From Myxococcus stipitatus (GTDB lineage: Bacteria > Myxococcota > Myxococcia > Myxococcales > Myxococcaceae), in the NCBI RefSeq assembly GCF_038561935.1, contig NZ_CP102770.1, positions 1,178,001-1,242,000 on the forward strand: a stretch of 64,000 nucleotides of DNA, written 5' to 3'. The number at the start of each line of letters is the position of its first letter. Position 1 is the first letter of the stretch. This document shows, one piece after another, positions 52,217 to 60,255 of this stretch. The translations under genes and the position numbers were made by a program. Below the pieces are notes generated by a model that was not told where the DNA came from, did no database searches, and saw only the letters and a list, made by a program, of their open reading frames with translations.

Positions 52217-52248
52217 GGGGCGTGCGGCCCCGGTCAGGGCCTCGCCCC
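52217..52248 (+). terminator. Terminator hairpin after the exporter gene
   Basis: GGGGCG pairs with CGCCCC, enclosing a second stem GGCCC/GGGCC with loop CGGTCA (internal loop TGC against T). It lies 40 bases past the exporter stop and 30 bases before the next ATG, so it separates the efflux operon from the HD-GYP gene. Confidence 0.55.
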
Positions 52249-52277
52249 GTGTGGAACCGTGACAAGCTCCTCGCGTG

Positions 52278-53786
52278 ATGAACCTGCGCCAGGAGCCGGT
52301 GGCTTCGCTCTCCTCGCTGTCCACCGTGCTCGACCTCGCCAATGGACTGGACGGGGAGAAGAGCTTGCTCACCGGGCTGTTCGCGCTGGAGCTGGCGCTG
52401 GACGGCGGCCTGGCTCCGGCCGACGCGCGGGCCGCCTTCTATGTGGGCCTGCTGCGCCACCTGGGCTGCACCGCCTACGCCGCCGAGGAGTCGCGGCTGG
52501 GCAATGACGTCCACCTGCGCCGCAACCTGCTGCGCGGGGATGCGGGCCGCTCCGCGCACGTCGTGCGGTCGGTCCTGGGCGCCAGCTCCACGCTGCCCCG
52601 CCGCGTCGCTGGTCTGGCGCGCCTGCTGACGTCCTCGCGGCGACTGCGCTCGGAATGGTTCGCGGAGGCGTGTGGCGCGGCGCGACTGCTCGCCTCGGGG
52701 CTCGGGTTGGACGCGCGAGTGCTCCTGGGGCTGGATGAGGCCTTCGAGCGCTGGGATGGAGCGGGGGGGCCCCGTCACCTGGGGGGCTCGGACCTGCTGG
52801 AGGTCGGGCGCGTCGCGCAGGCGGCTCACGTGGCCGTCGTCTTCTTCGTCGGTTCGGGCGTGGCCGTCGCGCAGGAGGCCCTGGCGCTCCAGTCCGGGAC
52901 GACGCTGGACCCGTCATGGGCGAAGCGGGCCCTGCGCGCGACCGCCTCGCTCCAGACCTTGTCGGATGCGCGCATCGAAGCGGCGGAGGCGTGCCTGCTC
53001 GAAGCTCCGCCCACGCTCGACGCGAACACGCTGGCGACGACCTTCGGGGACTTCGCGGACCTGCAGAGCCCCTTCACCCGGGGGCATTCGAGGCGGGTGG
53101 CGGACGTGTGCGCGACGGCCGCGCCCCGACTGGGGCTGGACGCCGCGGAACACGCCACGCTCCAGCTCGCGGCGCACCTGCATGACCTGGGACACGTGAC
53201 GCTGCCCACCGACCTGTGGCTCCGGCCCGACTGGTCCTCCTCGGACCGGGAGCTGTCCCGGGCGCATGCCCACGCCACCGAGCGGCTGCTCGCGGCCACG
53301 CCGATGTTGCGGGATGCGGCGAGGCTCGCGGGTGCGCATCACGAGCGACTGGATGGTGGCGGCTATCCCCGGGGCCTCGCGCCCGCGGCGCTGTCCCGAG
53401 CCGCGCGACTGCTCGCGGTGGCCGACGCCTGGTGCGCGCTCCAGGAGGCTCGTCCCCACCGTCCCGCGAGGAGCGGGGCCCAGGCCCGTCGGGTCCTGGA
53501 GGCCGAGGTGAAAGAAGGCCGGCTGGACGCGGACTGTGTCGCGGTGGTGGTCGGGGCGCGGGACGTCCGTCGCGTGACGGCCCCGGGCCCCACGTCCGCG
53601 CTGACGCCTCGTGAGGTGGACGTGCTGCGCTTGCTGGCGGGAGGCGCGACGAACAAGGAGATAGCGAGGGCGCTCGGGGTGTCCGACCGCACGGTGCAGC
53701 ACCACACCATCCACATCTACGAGAAGCTGGGCGTGAGCACTCGCGCGGGGGCCTCGCTGGTGGCCGCGCGCGCGGGCATCGTGTGA
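52278..53786 (+). CDS. Tandem HD-GYP-like protein with LuxR-type DNA-binding domain
   Basis: A 502-residue protein. The N-terminal half (about 20-190) ends in FERWDGAGGPRHLGGSDL, which aligns with the HD-GYP motif but lacks the HD and HHE residues, so it is a degenerate copy. The second half is intact: GHSRRVADV, HD pair LHDLGHVTLP (His302/Asp303) and HHERLDGGGYPRGL (His354-355, Glu356), the signature of c-di-GMP phosphodiesterases. A LuxR/GerE helix-turn-helix closes the protein (LTPREVDVLRLLAGGATNKEIARALGVSDRTVQHHTIHIYEKLGV). It is probably a transcription factor that reads or degrades a cyclic dinucleotide. Start ATG 52278 (GTG at 52275 adjacent). No receiver partner is adjacent. Confidence 0.82.
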   Translation: MNLRQEPVASLSSLSTVLDLANGLDGEKSLLTGLFALELALDGGLAPADARAAFYVGLLRHLGCTAYAAEESRLGNDVHLRRNLLRGDAGRSAHVVRSVLGASSTLPRRVAGLARLLTSSRRLRSEWFAEACGAARLLASGLGLDARVLLGLDEAFERWDGAGGPRHLGGSDLLEVGRVAQAAHVAVVFFVGSGVAVAQEALALQSGTTLDPSWAKRALRATASLQTLSDARIEAAEACLLEAPPTLDANTLATTFGDFADLQSPFTRGHSRRVADVCATAAPRLGLDAAEHATLQLAAHLHDLGHVTLPTDLWLRPDWSSSDRELSRAHAHATERLLAATPMLRDAARLAGAHHERLDGGGYPRGLAPAALSRAARLLAVADAWCALQEARPHRPARSGAQARRVLEAEVKEGRLDADCVAVVVGARDVRRVTAPGPTSALTPREVDVLRLLAGGATNKEIARALGVSDRTVQHHTIHIYEKLGVSTRAGASLVAARAGIV

Positions 53787-53837
53787 TCCGCCATCTGGCC
53801 GATGTGGGGTGGGACACCGCGTGGTGCATTGGGCGCC

Positions 53838-54770
53838 ATGAACAGGCCCTTCCTCGTCCTCACCGCCCTGGCCGCGCTCGTCCTGTCACAGGGCTGCGCC
53901 GCCGCCACCGCGTGCCGCACGCGCCCCGCCACGTCCCCAGGCTTCGAGCGGACCGCCTCCGATGGCGTGTGCCTGAGCCACCTCCAGTGGGAGCCCGAGC
54001 AGCCTCCCGTGCGAGGCGTGGTGGTCCTCATCCACGGCTTGAGGGATTACTCCGACCGCTACGGCGGGCTCGCCGAAGCGCTCCGGGCCCAAGGGTTCGC
54101 CGTCGTCGCGCAGGACCACCGAGGCCACGGCTACTCTGGCGGTGACCGCCAGCGCGTGGAGTCGATGCAGCAGTGGGTCGATGACGTGGACGGCGTCGTC
54201 CAGGCCACGCGCGCGCGGCACCCGGGCGTGCCCGTGGTGGTGTTCGGCCACAGCATGGGCGGGCTCGTCGCCACGCACTACACGCTTCAGCACGCCGCGG
54301 ACGTGTCGGGCCTCATCCTGAGCGGCGCGGCCCTCGCGCTCCCGCCTGGCGTGTCGGGTTTCGACACGCGGCTGGCGAAGATCTTCGGCACGCTCACCCC
54401 GGGGCTGCCCGCGCAATCGCTGGACAGCGAGCAGTTCCTGCACGACGGCCCGGAGAAGGAGCGCTTCCTCGCGGACCCGCTCATCACCCACGAGAACCTC
54501 CCCGCGCGCTCCGCCAAGGCGCTCATCGTCGCCATCGAGGCGCTCGAGGGGCGGCTCCAGGAGCTGACGCTCCCGCTGCTGGTGGTGCACGGGGGGGAGG
54601 ACGTCATCACCTCCATCGAGGGCAGCCGAACCCTGGTGGCGCAGGCCGCGAGTGCCGACAAGCGCCTCATCATCTACGAGGGCCAGCGCCACGACCTCGC
54701 GCACGAGCCCGATGCCCAGAAGGTCATCGGAGACATCGTGAGCTGGGTGGAGGCACACGTCCCGCGGTGA
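53838..54770 (+). CDS. Exported alpha/beta hydrolase (monoacylglycerol-lipase-like), lipoprotein
   Basis: A 310-residue serine hydrolase. The signal peptide ends in a lipobox (ALVLSQGC). Catalytic triad: Ser in VVVFGHSMGGLVATHY, Asp in LLVVHGGEDVITS and His in IIYEGQRHDLAHE; the oxyanion region is VVLIHGLRDYSDRYGGLA. The dynamic GHSMGG and overall layout match the lysophospholipase/monoacylglycerol lipase group (COG2267). The protein is likely attached to the outer membrane and acts on lipids, possibly of prey or its own envelope. The stop codon lies inside a large perfect hairpin shared with the convergent lyase gene. Confidence 0.85.
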   Translation: MNRPFLVLTALAALVLSQGCAAATACRTRPATSPGFERTASDGVCLSHLQWEPEQPPVRGVVVLIHGLRDYSDRYGGLAEALRAQGFAVVAQDHRGHGYSGGDRQRVESMQQWVDDVDGVVQATRARHPGVPVVVFGHSMGGLVATHYTLQHAADVSGLILSGAALALPPGVSGFDTRLAKIFGTLTPGLPAQSLDSEQFLHDGPEKERFLADPLITHENLPARSAKALIVAIEALEGRLQELTLPLLVVHGGEDVITSIEGSRTLVAQAASADKRLIIYEGQRHDLAHEPDAQKVIGDIVSWVEAHVPR

Positions 54771-54801
54771 CATAGCCCTTCGATGTCCATGTCACCGCGG
54801 G
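54761..54801. terminator. Bidirectional terminator: perfect 13-bp stem overlapping the stop codon
   Basis: CCCGCGGTGACAT (54761-54773) and ATGTCACCGCGGG (54789-54801) are perfect complements with a 15-base loop. The hydrolase stop TGA (54768-54770) is part of the left arm. It stands between convergent genes and is symmetrical, so it should end both transcripts. Confidence 0.8.
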
Positions 54802-54819
54802 TGCCGCTTCTCGGGGACT

Positions 54820-55854
54820 TCAGCGCCGCGAGACGCGAACCTCGGCGGCCCTGCGTCGGCGCCCTATGAGGGCGAGCGCCAGCAGCCCCGTGGCCGCGAC
54901 GAACGGCGCGCCGCCGGTGGCCGTGGAGCCGCAGCCGCCGCCGGGCTTGGGGCTCTGCCGGTCGTCGTTGTTCACCACGCCCGTGCCCGGCGTGCCGGGG
55001 GGGGTGGGCGTGGGCACGTTGATGACGGGCGGCGTGGGATTCGGAGCCGGCGTAGGCGTCGGGTCCGGAGCCGGCGGGGGCGTCGGTTCAGGAGTCGGCG
55101 TCGGCGTCGGCTCTGGCGTCGGGGGCGGAGGCGGCGGCATGACGTCCTCCAGCGCGGTGCTCATGACGAAGCCGTCGTGGTACACGCTGGCCTCGGGCTT
55201 GATGCTGTCCTCGCGGTACAGGCCGAGCTTCAGGTAGTTCATCTCGCTGCCGTACTGCGTGGCGCCCATCGTCTTGGGCAGCACCAGCTTCCCGTTGTGC
55301 CAGAGCTGCACGAAGCCCACCTTGGGGTTGGCGGACCACTTCACCTGAAGCACGAAGTCGTGCCACTGGCCTCGGGACAGCGGGCCCTCCCAGGGGATGG
55401 GGCCGTCCGCTCCGCCCACGCGCAGGTGCATCCGGTCCCCGCGCACGAAGAACTCCAGCGGCGGCGAGCCACAGCAGCCTTCCTGGTGCCACTGCGCGAA
55501 CACCTGCCAGCCGTCGGAGAGCGGGTAGTTGCTGGGGAACAACGTGCTCCACTTGTAGAAATACGTCGAGCCCGTCTTCTCCTCACTGATGTAGAGCAGC
55601 TCGTTGCGGTTGCCGCTGGCGCCAATGGGGTCATCCCCTTGGCGGACCGTGGCCTTCAGCGCGTAGCGGCCCTCTCGCACTACGTCCGTCACCACCTGCA
55701 GGCGGCTGTTGGAGACGCTTTGCGTTCGCGTCCACTGCGAAAGGTTGCCGGTCTCGAAGTCGCCCTTCCACACCACGCTCGCGGACGCGAGGGAGGGGGC
55801 AAGCAACGCCAGGGCTGCGAGTCGAAGGGATGGGGTCAAACAGGGTCCTTTCAT
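54820..55854 (-). CDS. Secreted polysaccharide lyase (heparin-lyase-I-like) with MYXO-CTERM anchor
   Basis: A 344-residue exported enzyme. Signal peptide (PSLRLAALALLAPSLASA), then a jelly-roll lyase domain (about 25-235): VVWKGDFETGNLSQWT, GRYALKATVRQGDDP, GNRNELLYISEEKTG, YFYKWSTLFPSNYP, WHDFVLQVKWSANPKVGFVQLWHNGKLV, EMNYLKLGLYRED, as in PF14099-type lyases. A Pro/Thr-rich spacer (about 70 residues) follows, and the C-terminus has the MYXO-CTERM sorting signal: GGGCGSTATGG, hydrophobic helix FVAATGLLALALIG, then RRRR. It is therefore surface-anchored. I use ATG 55854. It may degrade polysaccharides of prey or of its own matrix. Confidence 0.85.
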   Translation of the reverse strand: MKGPCLTPSLRLAALALLAPSLASASVVWKGDFETGNLSQWTRTQSVSNSRLQVVTDVVREGRYALKATVRQGDDPIGASGNRNELLYISEEKTGSTYFYKWSTLFPSNYPLSDGWQVFAQWHQEGCCGSPPLEFFVRGDRMHLRVGGADGPIPWEGPLSRGQWHDFVLQVKWSANPKVGFVQLWHNGKLVLPKTMGATQYGSEMNYLKLGLYREDSIKPEASVYHDGFVMSTALEDVMPPPPPPTPEPTPTPTPEPTPPPAPDPTPTPAPNPTPPVINVPTPTPPGTPGTGVVNNDDRQSPKPGGGCGSTATGGAPFVAATGLLALALIGRRRRAAEVRVSRR

Positions 55855-56343
55855 TCCGGGTTGGCGGCGCATGGGACACCCGGGCGGCCAAACTGCTTCC
55901 CGCTCGAGCCCGCCCGCCAACCCCCACTCGCTCAGGCGTCCGCCCCGCCGCTCGTGGGGGAACACGGGCGCGCCGCGCTCGCGCCGTCGCTTGCCTCGCG
56001 TGTCCTGACGCAGTGATTCCCGGGGGATGGACGCACGGCGTCAGGGTGGGTGCCTGAGCCACTTGGGCTCAGATGCCGCCTGGCACCCCTCCGGCCTGAC
56101 TTCGCGCCGATGCGTCGCAGGCTCGCGCTCCCGCGCGCGTTGCGCGGAATTCATTCCTCGGATTTTTTCGCGCGAGGACTCGCGGGCGTGTCCGTTCGTA
56201 CAGGGCGGGTGTGAACCATGGGACGCCTGGGCCTTCGGCGCCCGATGTTGGGATTCACGCGAAAGTCGGCGCCGGGGGGAGGGTTGGTGTAGAACCCGAC
56301 AGGTGGGTGGCTGCCTGGGGAGGCAGGCACCCGAGGGGGCAGC
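55855..56343. other. Intergenic region with several inverted repeats
   Basis: 489 bases between divergent lyase and CHAT genes; no gene supported. Inverted repeats: GGGTTGGCGG (55858-55867) with CCGCCAACCC (55914-55923) in the lyase leader; CCTGACGC (56004-56011) with GCGTCAGG (56038-56045); CTGAGCC (56054-56060) with GGCTCAG (56066-56072). A T6 tract followed by AGGAC lies at 56163-56179 and resembles the region before the ECF sigma gene. The stretch near 56320 forms a small CTGCCT/AGGCAG hairpin. Confidence 0.45.
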
Positions 56344-59094
56344 ATGTTGAAGTCGGCTTATGACAAGGCTTGGGCCCTGGCGTTGGTCGCGCCCGTGCTT
56401 GTCGTGACGTTCCTGCTCGCGCGCACGCCGTCGGGGGGCGGCGGAGTCGAGCCTCGATTCTGGGCCGAGCGCCGCGCCGTCGCGCGCATCGAGGCCCGAC
56501 TCACGTATCCCGAAGCGGACCGCTATCGCCCCCGTGTGTCGGCCGGCGGGTGTCTGGTTCCTCCGGAGCCCATTCCCCTGAAGGAGCTGGCCCGTCTGGA
56601 GGCGGATGGGAACTGGGCGGGCATCGCCGCCGCGTATGGGCTGCAAGGCGAGTGGAACCAGGCGGGCTCCTTCCTCGCGCGGATGTCGTCCTCGCCGGAC
56701 CGGGACAGTGATTTGGCCGCGGTGCACCTGTCCCGCGGCGCGCATGAGCAGGCGTTGCAGCTGCTGGATGGCGTGCTGGCCTCGAATCCCCGACATGCCC
56801 AGGCGCTGTGGAACCGCGCGCTGGTGCTGCGGGACATGGGCCTGACGATGAAGGCGGCGGAGACCTTCGAGAAGGTGGCCGCGCTCGGTGAGCAGGGCTG
56901 GAGCCGCGAGGCACGGGCCCACGCGGTGACGCTGCGCGAGGAGACGATGGAGCGCGCGCGGAAGTGGCGGGGGGCTCGCGACGCGACGCTGGCGCTGCTG
57001 GAGGACGCGAACGCGCCCCTGCCGCTCCAGGAGGCCCGCCAGAGTCCGGGCGTGGTGCGGCAGCACTTCTACGACGTCGTTCGGGCGTCACCATCGAAGG
57101 AGCGCGCGCTGGCGCTGATGCCGCTGGCGCGCGAGCTGGACCGCATCCAGGGCGGCTCCTCGCTGGGCGACTACGTGACGCGCGTGGCGTCGCGGGACTT
57201 CGCGCGCCGGGGACAGCTGGCGAAGGGCTACGCGGAGCTGGTGCGCAAGCGCACCACCGCGCCCGAGTCCCTGGTGGAGTCGGTGCGGGCTTCTGGCGAG
57301 GACGACCTCTTCGTGGGCCTGGCGCTGCACAACAAGGCCGCGCTGCGCTACCTGCCGGACCTCCTGGCCCGAGGCCAGCGCGACCAGGACTCCTGGCTCA
57401 ACCTCTTCCTGGAGCGCGAGCAGGCCCGCAAGGAGATGGCGGACGGCGAGTGGTGGAAGGCCGAGCAGCGGCTGTTCAACGCGCTCCAGCGCTGCCGCGA
57501 GGGCGCGTTCTCCGCGCGCTGCGTGGAGCTGGAGGTCCGGCTGGGCATCCTCTACGGCGACCTGCGGCGGCTGACGGAGGCCGAGCAGCACGTGCGCACC
57601 GCGTGGTCCTGGGCGCGGCAGCTCCATGAGTGGGAGCTGGAGCTCACCTCGCTGGAGGTGCTCGTCCACATCTCCCGCGACCGCAGCGACTTCTCCAGCG
57701 CGCTGGCCTACGTGGAGGAGTGGTCCGCGCGCGGAGGCCGCTCGCCCAACTGCTACTGGCCCCACATCAACCAGGCCCACACGTACTACCTGGCCCTGCG
57801 CCCGGAGGCCGCGAGGGCCTCGCTGGACGCCGCCGCCGCGTGTCCCGAGGCGACGCTGGACCTGATGTATGGCGCCACGTTCGCGGAGCTGTCCCGCGCC
57901 ACGCTGGACCCGAAGGACGTGGAGCGGCTGCGCCACGCGCTGGACGTCGCGCGCGCCACCAACCCCATGCCCGGTGACGCCGTCTACGCGCGCTACATCG
58001 AGGGCCGCTTCGCGCTGGACCGGGAGCACGCGCGGGGCGTGGCGCTGCTCACGCAGGCCATCGAGGACGCGCGCAAGCTGCCCTCCTCCGACACGCTGGC
58101 GCGAGAGGCGTGGACACTGAGCTACTCCTCGCTCGTCACCGACGCGGGGCGCACGGGCGACTTCGCGCGGGTGCTGGAGCTGATGGCGGGGCAGCTGGGC
58201 ACGCAGGTTCCCAGGACGTGCGCGCTGGCCGCCGCCGTGCACAACGAGCGCTCCGTCGCCGTGGCGCGTGGCCCGGGCGGCGAGCTGGTGGGGGACTACC
58301 AGGGAGACCGCAAGGCGCCCTTCGCCGACAGCCCCAGCACGCAGCTGGTTCCCGAGCCCGTGCGTCGCGCGCTCAAGGGCTGTCCCCAGGTCGAGGTGCT
58401 CGCGTGGGCGCCTGTCTTCGGCCGCACGGACCTGCTGCCCTCGGACCTGCCGTGGAGCTTCCGCATGGGGAAGGCGGCGGCGCCCTCGGTGGGAGGGGCT
58501 TCGTCACGCCGGCTGGTGGTCTCCAGCGTGGAGGCGCCCGCGCTCCTGCAGCTGCCCCGGCTGCCCACGTGGACGCCGCCTCCGGATGAGCCGGAGCCCG
58601 CGGCGCTGGAGCTCCTGACGGGCTCGGATGCCACGCCCTCGCGCGTGCTCTCCAGCATGTCGGACGCGACGGAAATCGAGATTCACGCGCACGGCATCAG
58701 CGACCCCGTCCTCTCCGACGCGTCGCTGGTGGTGCTGTCTCCGGAGGGGAACGGGCGCTATGCGCTGACGGCCGACATCGTCCGGAGGCAGAAGCTCGCG
58801 GGCTCGCCGCTGGTGTTCCTGGCGGCCTGCAGCGCGGGGCGGCTGGCGTCCACCACCACGCACGAGCCCTTCAGCCTGCCGGCCGCCTTCATCGAGGCGG
58901 GCGCTCGCGCGGTACTCGCGTCCACCGTGGACATCCCCGATGCGGCGGGGCGCTTCTTCGAAGGGGTGCGCCAGCGCATCCGAGGCGGCGCCGCGCCCGC
59001 GGTGGCCCTGCGGGACGAGCGCAACAAGTGGCTGGCGCGGGATGCTCGCAACAGCTGGACGCACCACGTGCTGCTGGTGGAGACGTCCGACTGA
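56344..59094 (+). CDS. Membrane-anchored TPR-CHAT protein (caspase-like cysteine protease)
   Basis: A 916-residue protein. One N-terminal membrane segment (about 8-26), then a TPR-rich region (about 50-640) and a C-terminal CHAT peptidase domain (about 670-916). The catalytic dyad is intact: His783 in EIHAHGIS and Cys829 in VFLAACSAGR. CHAT domains are caspase/separase-like cysteine proteases. Residues 50-396 are colinear with the extracytoplasmic module of the anti-sigma factor at 61163, for example SKERALALMPLARELD against SKERVEALLPLARELD, including a shared C-x8-C pair. By homology with that protein the TPR-CHAT part should be outside the cytoplasm. It is convergent with the JmjC gene (2-base gap). 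A regulatory protease acting on the anti-sigma factor is the leading hypothesis; an inactive scaffold is an alternative. Confidence 0.85.
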   Translation: MLKSAYDKAWALALVAPVLVVTFLLARTPSGGGGVEPRFWAERRAVARIEARLTYPEADRYRPRVSAGGCLVPPEPIPLKELARLEADGNWAGIAAAYGLQGEWNQAGSFLARMSSSPDRDSDLAAVHLSRGAHEQALQLLDGVLASNPRHAQALWNRALVLRDMGLTMKAAETFEKVAALGEQGWSREARAHAVTLREETMERARKWRGARDATLALLEDANAPLPLQEARQSPGVVRQHFYDVVRASPSKERALALMPLARELDRIQGGSSLGDYVTRVASRDFARRGQLAKGYAELVRKRTTAPESLVESVRASGEDDLFVGLALHNKAALRYLPDLLARGQRDQDSWLNLFLEREQARKEMADGEWWKAEQRLFNALQRCREGAFSARCVELEVRLGILYGDLRRLTEAEQHVRTAWSWARQLHEWELELTSLEVLVHISRDRSDFSSALAYVEEWSARGGRSPNCYWPHINQAHTYYLALRPEAARASLDAAAACPEATLDLMYGATFAELSRATLDPKDVERLRHALDVARATNPMPGDAVYARYIEGRFALDREHARGVALLTQAIEDARKLPSSDTLAREAWTLSYSSLVTDAGRTGDFARVLELMAGQLGTQVPRTCALAAAVHNERSVAVARGPGGELVGDYQGDRKAPFADSPSTQLVPEPVRRALKGCPQVEVLAWAPVFGRTDLLPSDLPWSFRMGKAAAPSVGGASSRRLVVSSVEAPALLQLPRLPTWTPPPDEPEPAALELLTGSDATPSRVLSSMSDATEIEIHAHGISDPVLSDASLVVLSPEGNGRYALTADIVRRQKLAGSPLVFLAACSAGRLASTTTHEPFSLPAAFIEAGARAVLASTVDIPDAAGRFFEGVRQRIRGGAAPAVALRDERNKWLARDARNSWTHHVLLVETSD

Positions 59095-59096
59095 CG

Positions 59097-60107
59097 TCAG
59101 TGGGGCGTGGGCAGGTACGTGTTCCCCTGCGGCACGAGGAAGTGGTGGAAGGTGACGGACGCGCTCACGTCGAGCGCGCGCACCCAGTGCCACCAGCCCA
59201 CCGGGATGAAGACGAGCTCGCCGGGCTCCAGCACCGCCTCCACCACGTGCGCCTCCGAATACAGCGGGAAGCGGTCCGCGTCCGGGCGCGCCGCGTCCAC
59301 GTGGCTGAAGGTGCCGTAGCGCGGGTACATCAGGTGGCGCTGGAAGGACGGGATGAGCTTGATGTGCTTGCGCCCCATCACCTGCGCCAGGAGCACGTTC
59401 ATGTTGTCGTGGTGCAGCGGGGTGACGGTGCCCGCGGGGCCCAGCAGCAGCGTCATCATGTCCGGCCGCAGCTGCGCGTCGATGATGTCGCGCGGCGCCC
59501 GCACGTCGTCCCGCAGCGGCTTGAGGCCGTCGCGCTGCCAGTTCTCGTTGCGCGGCACCATGTAGTAGTCGTTCGTCTCGCCGCCCGTCGCCACCCGGTG
59601 CACGTAGTCGCGAAATCGCATCGTCTCGCGGTGCTTCTCCGGTTCCGGCGCGTGGTCCGGGTTCGAGTCCCGCCGGGTCATCACCTCCACCTCCGCGTCC
59701 CCCGAGCGCTCGGCCAGGTAGGGCAGCGTCCACCGTCCCAGCGCCGGCCAATCCTTCATCAACCCCGTCAGGACCACGGGCCGATGGCCGAAGTAGTAGC
59801 GAGAGAAGAACTCCTCACCCGACAGGTTCTCTCGCCGCTCCAGCGCCGTGTGTCGTCCTGATTGCCGATGCAGCGAGCTGTAGACGTCCATCACGGATTC
59901 CATCCACCCGTAGCGCCGCCCCACGCGCTGGCATGCCTGGAAGAAAGGATGCGCCTCCACCCGAGCGACCTCCTCCTTCGCCACCTCCTCGCCCACGCCC
60001 GCGCCGACCAACGCCTGGCAGGCTTCTTCCCGAGTCACGCCCAGCGCCAGGTTCTCCACCAGCCAGACCTGCCACTCCAAAGCCAATCGGGATGTTTCCG
60101 CGCTCAT
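59097..60107 (-). CDS. JmjC/cupin-like 2-oxoglutarate oxygenase
   Basis: A 336-residue protein with a C-terminal JmjC-type (cupin_8) domain (about 100-330). Iron-binding residues: HxD in VTPLHHDNMNVLL (His232/Asp234) and the distal His307 in FIPVGWWHWVRAL; a Lys in VMGRKHIKLIP fits the 2-oxoglutarate site. Such enzymes hydroxylate side chains of proteins or peptides, or small molecules. The N-terminal 100 residues are helical (EEACQALVGAGVGEEVAKEEV) and unique. It is divergent from a 58-residue peptide gene 148 bases away, which might encode its substrate. It is convergent with the CHAT gene with only two bases between stops. ATG at 60107. Confidence 0.83.
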   Translation of the reverse strand: MSAETSRLALEWQVWLVENLALGVTREEACQALVGAGVGEEVAKEEVARVEAHPFFQACQRVGRRYGWMESVMDVYSSLHRQSGRHTALERRENLSGEEFFSRYYFGHRPVVLTGLMKDWPALGRWTLPYLAERSGDAEVEVMTRRDSNPDHAPEPEKHRETMRFRDYVHRVATGGETNDYYMVPRNENWQRDGLKPLRDDVRAPRDIIDAQLRPDMMTLLLGPAGTVTPLHHDNMNVLLAQVMGRKHIKLIPSFQRHLMYPRYGTFSHVDAARPDADRFPLYSEAHVVEAVLEPGELVFIPVGWWHWVRALDVSASVTFHHFLVPQGNTYLPTPH

Positions 60108-60112
60108 TTAGA

Positions 60113-60162
60113 AATCCTTGGATTCCAAGACCCAATCCACCCCCCTGCCTCTCACGGATTGG
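60113..60162. promoter_or_regulatory. Cluster of AATCC/GGATT boxes in a divergent promoter region
   Basis: AATCC-TT-GGATT (60113-60124) is a perfect palindrome. Eight bases further on, CCAATCC (60132-60138) and GGATTGG (60156-60162) form a 7-base inverted repeat. Four copies of one half-site within 50 bases directly upstream of the oxygenase ATG, in the region shared with the peptide gene, suggest a common operator. Confidence 0.45.
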
Positions 60163-60255
60163 CAGCGGAGCATGGTAAGGACGATGACAGTTCCAACGTT
60201 TCATCCACCAGCAACTTGTCCGTGCTGCCTGTATCTCAGCACGAGGAGCGAGCGC

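Noticed and set aside
52196-52250. GGGGC-N5-GCCCC-like element considered as a third activator site of the sigma-54 regulon
   Set aside because: It lacks the A/T-rich centre and 19-base tandem copy, no TGGCAC promoter follows, and it is better explained as a terminator hairpin after the exporter gene.
56081-56096. TGGCACCCCTCCGGCC considered as a sigma-54 promoter for the CHAT gene
   Set aside because: The -12 element (CGGCC) is poor, the gene is about 240 bases away and no upstream activator sites are visible.
59659-59671. GGTTCGAGTCC-like T-arm motif suggesting a tRNA
   Set aside because: It is within the JmjC oxygenase coding sequence (RRDSNPDH region); no acceptor stem, D-arm or anticodon stem could be found around it.
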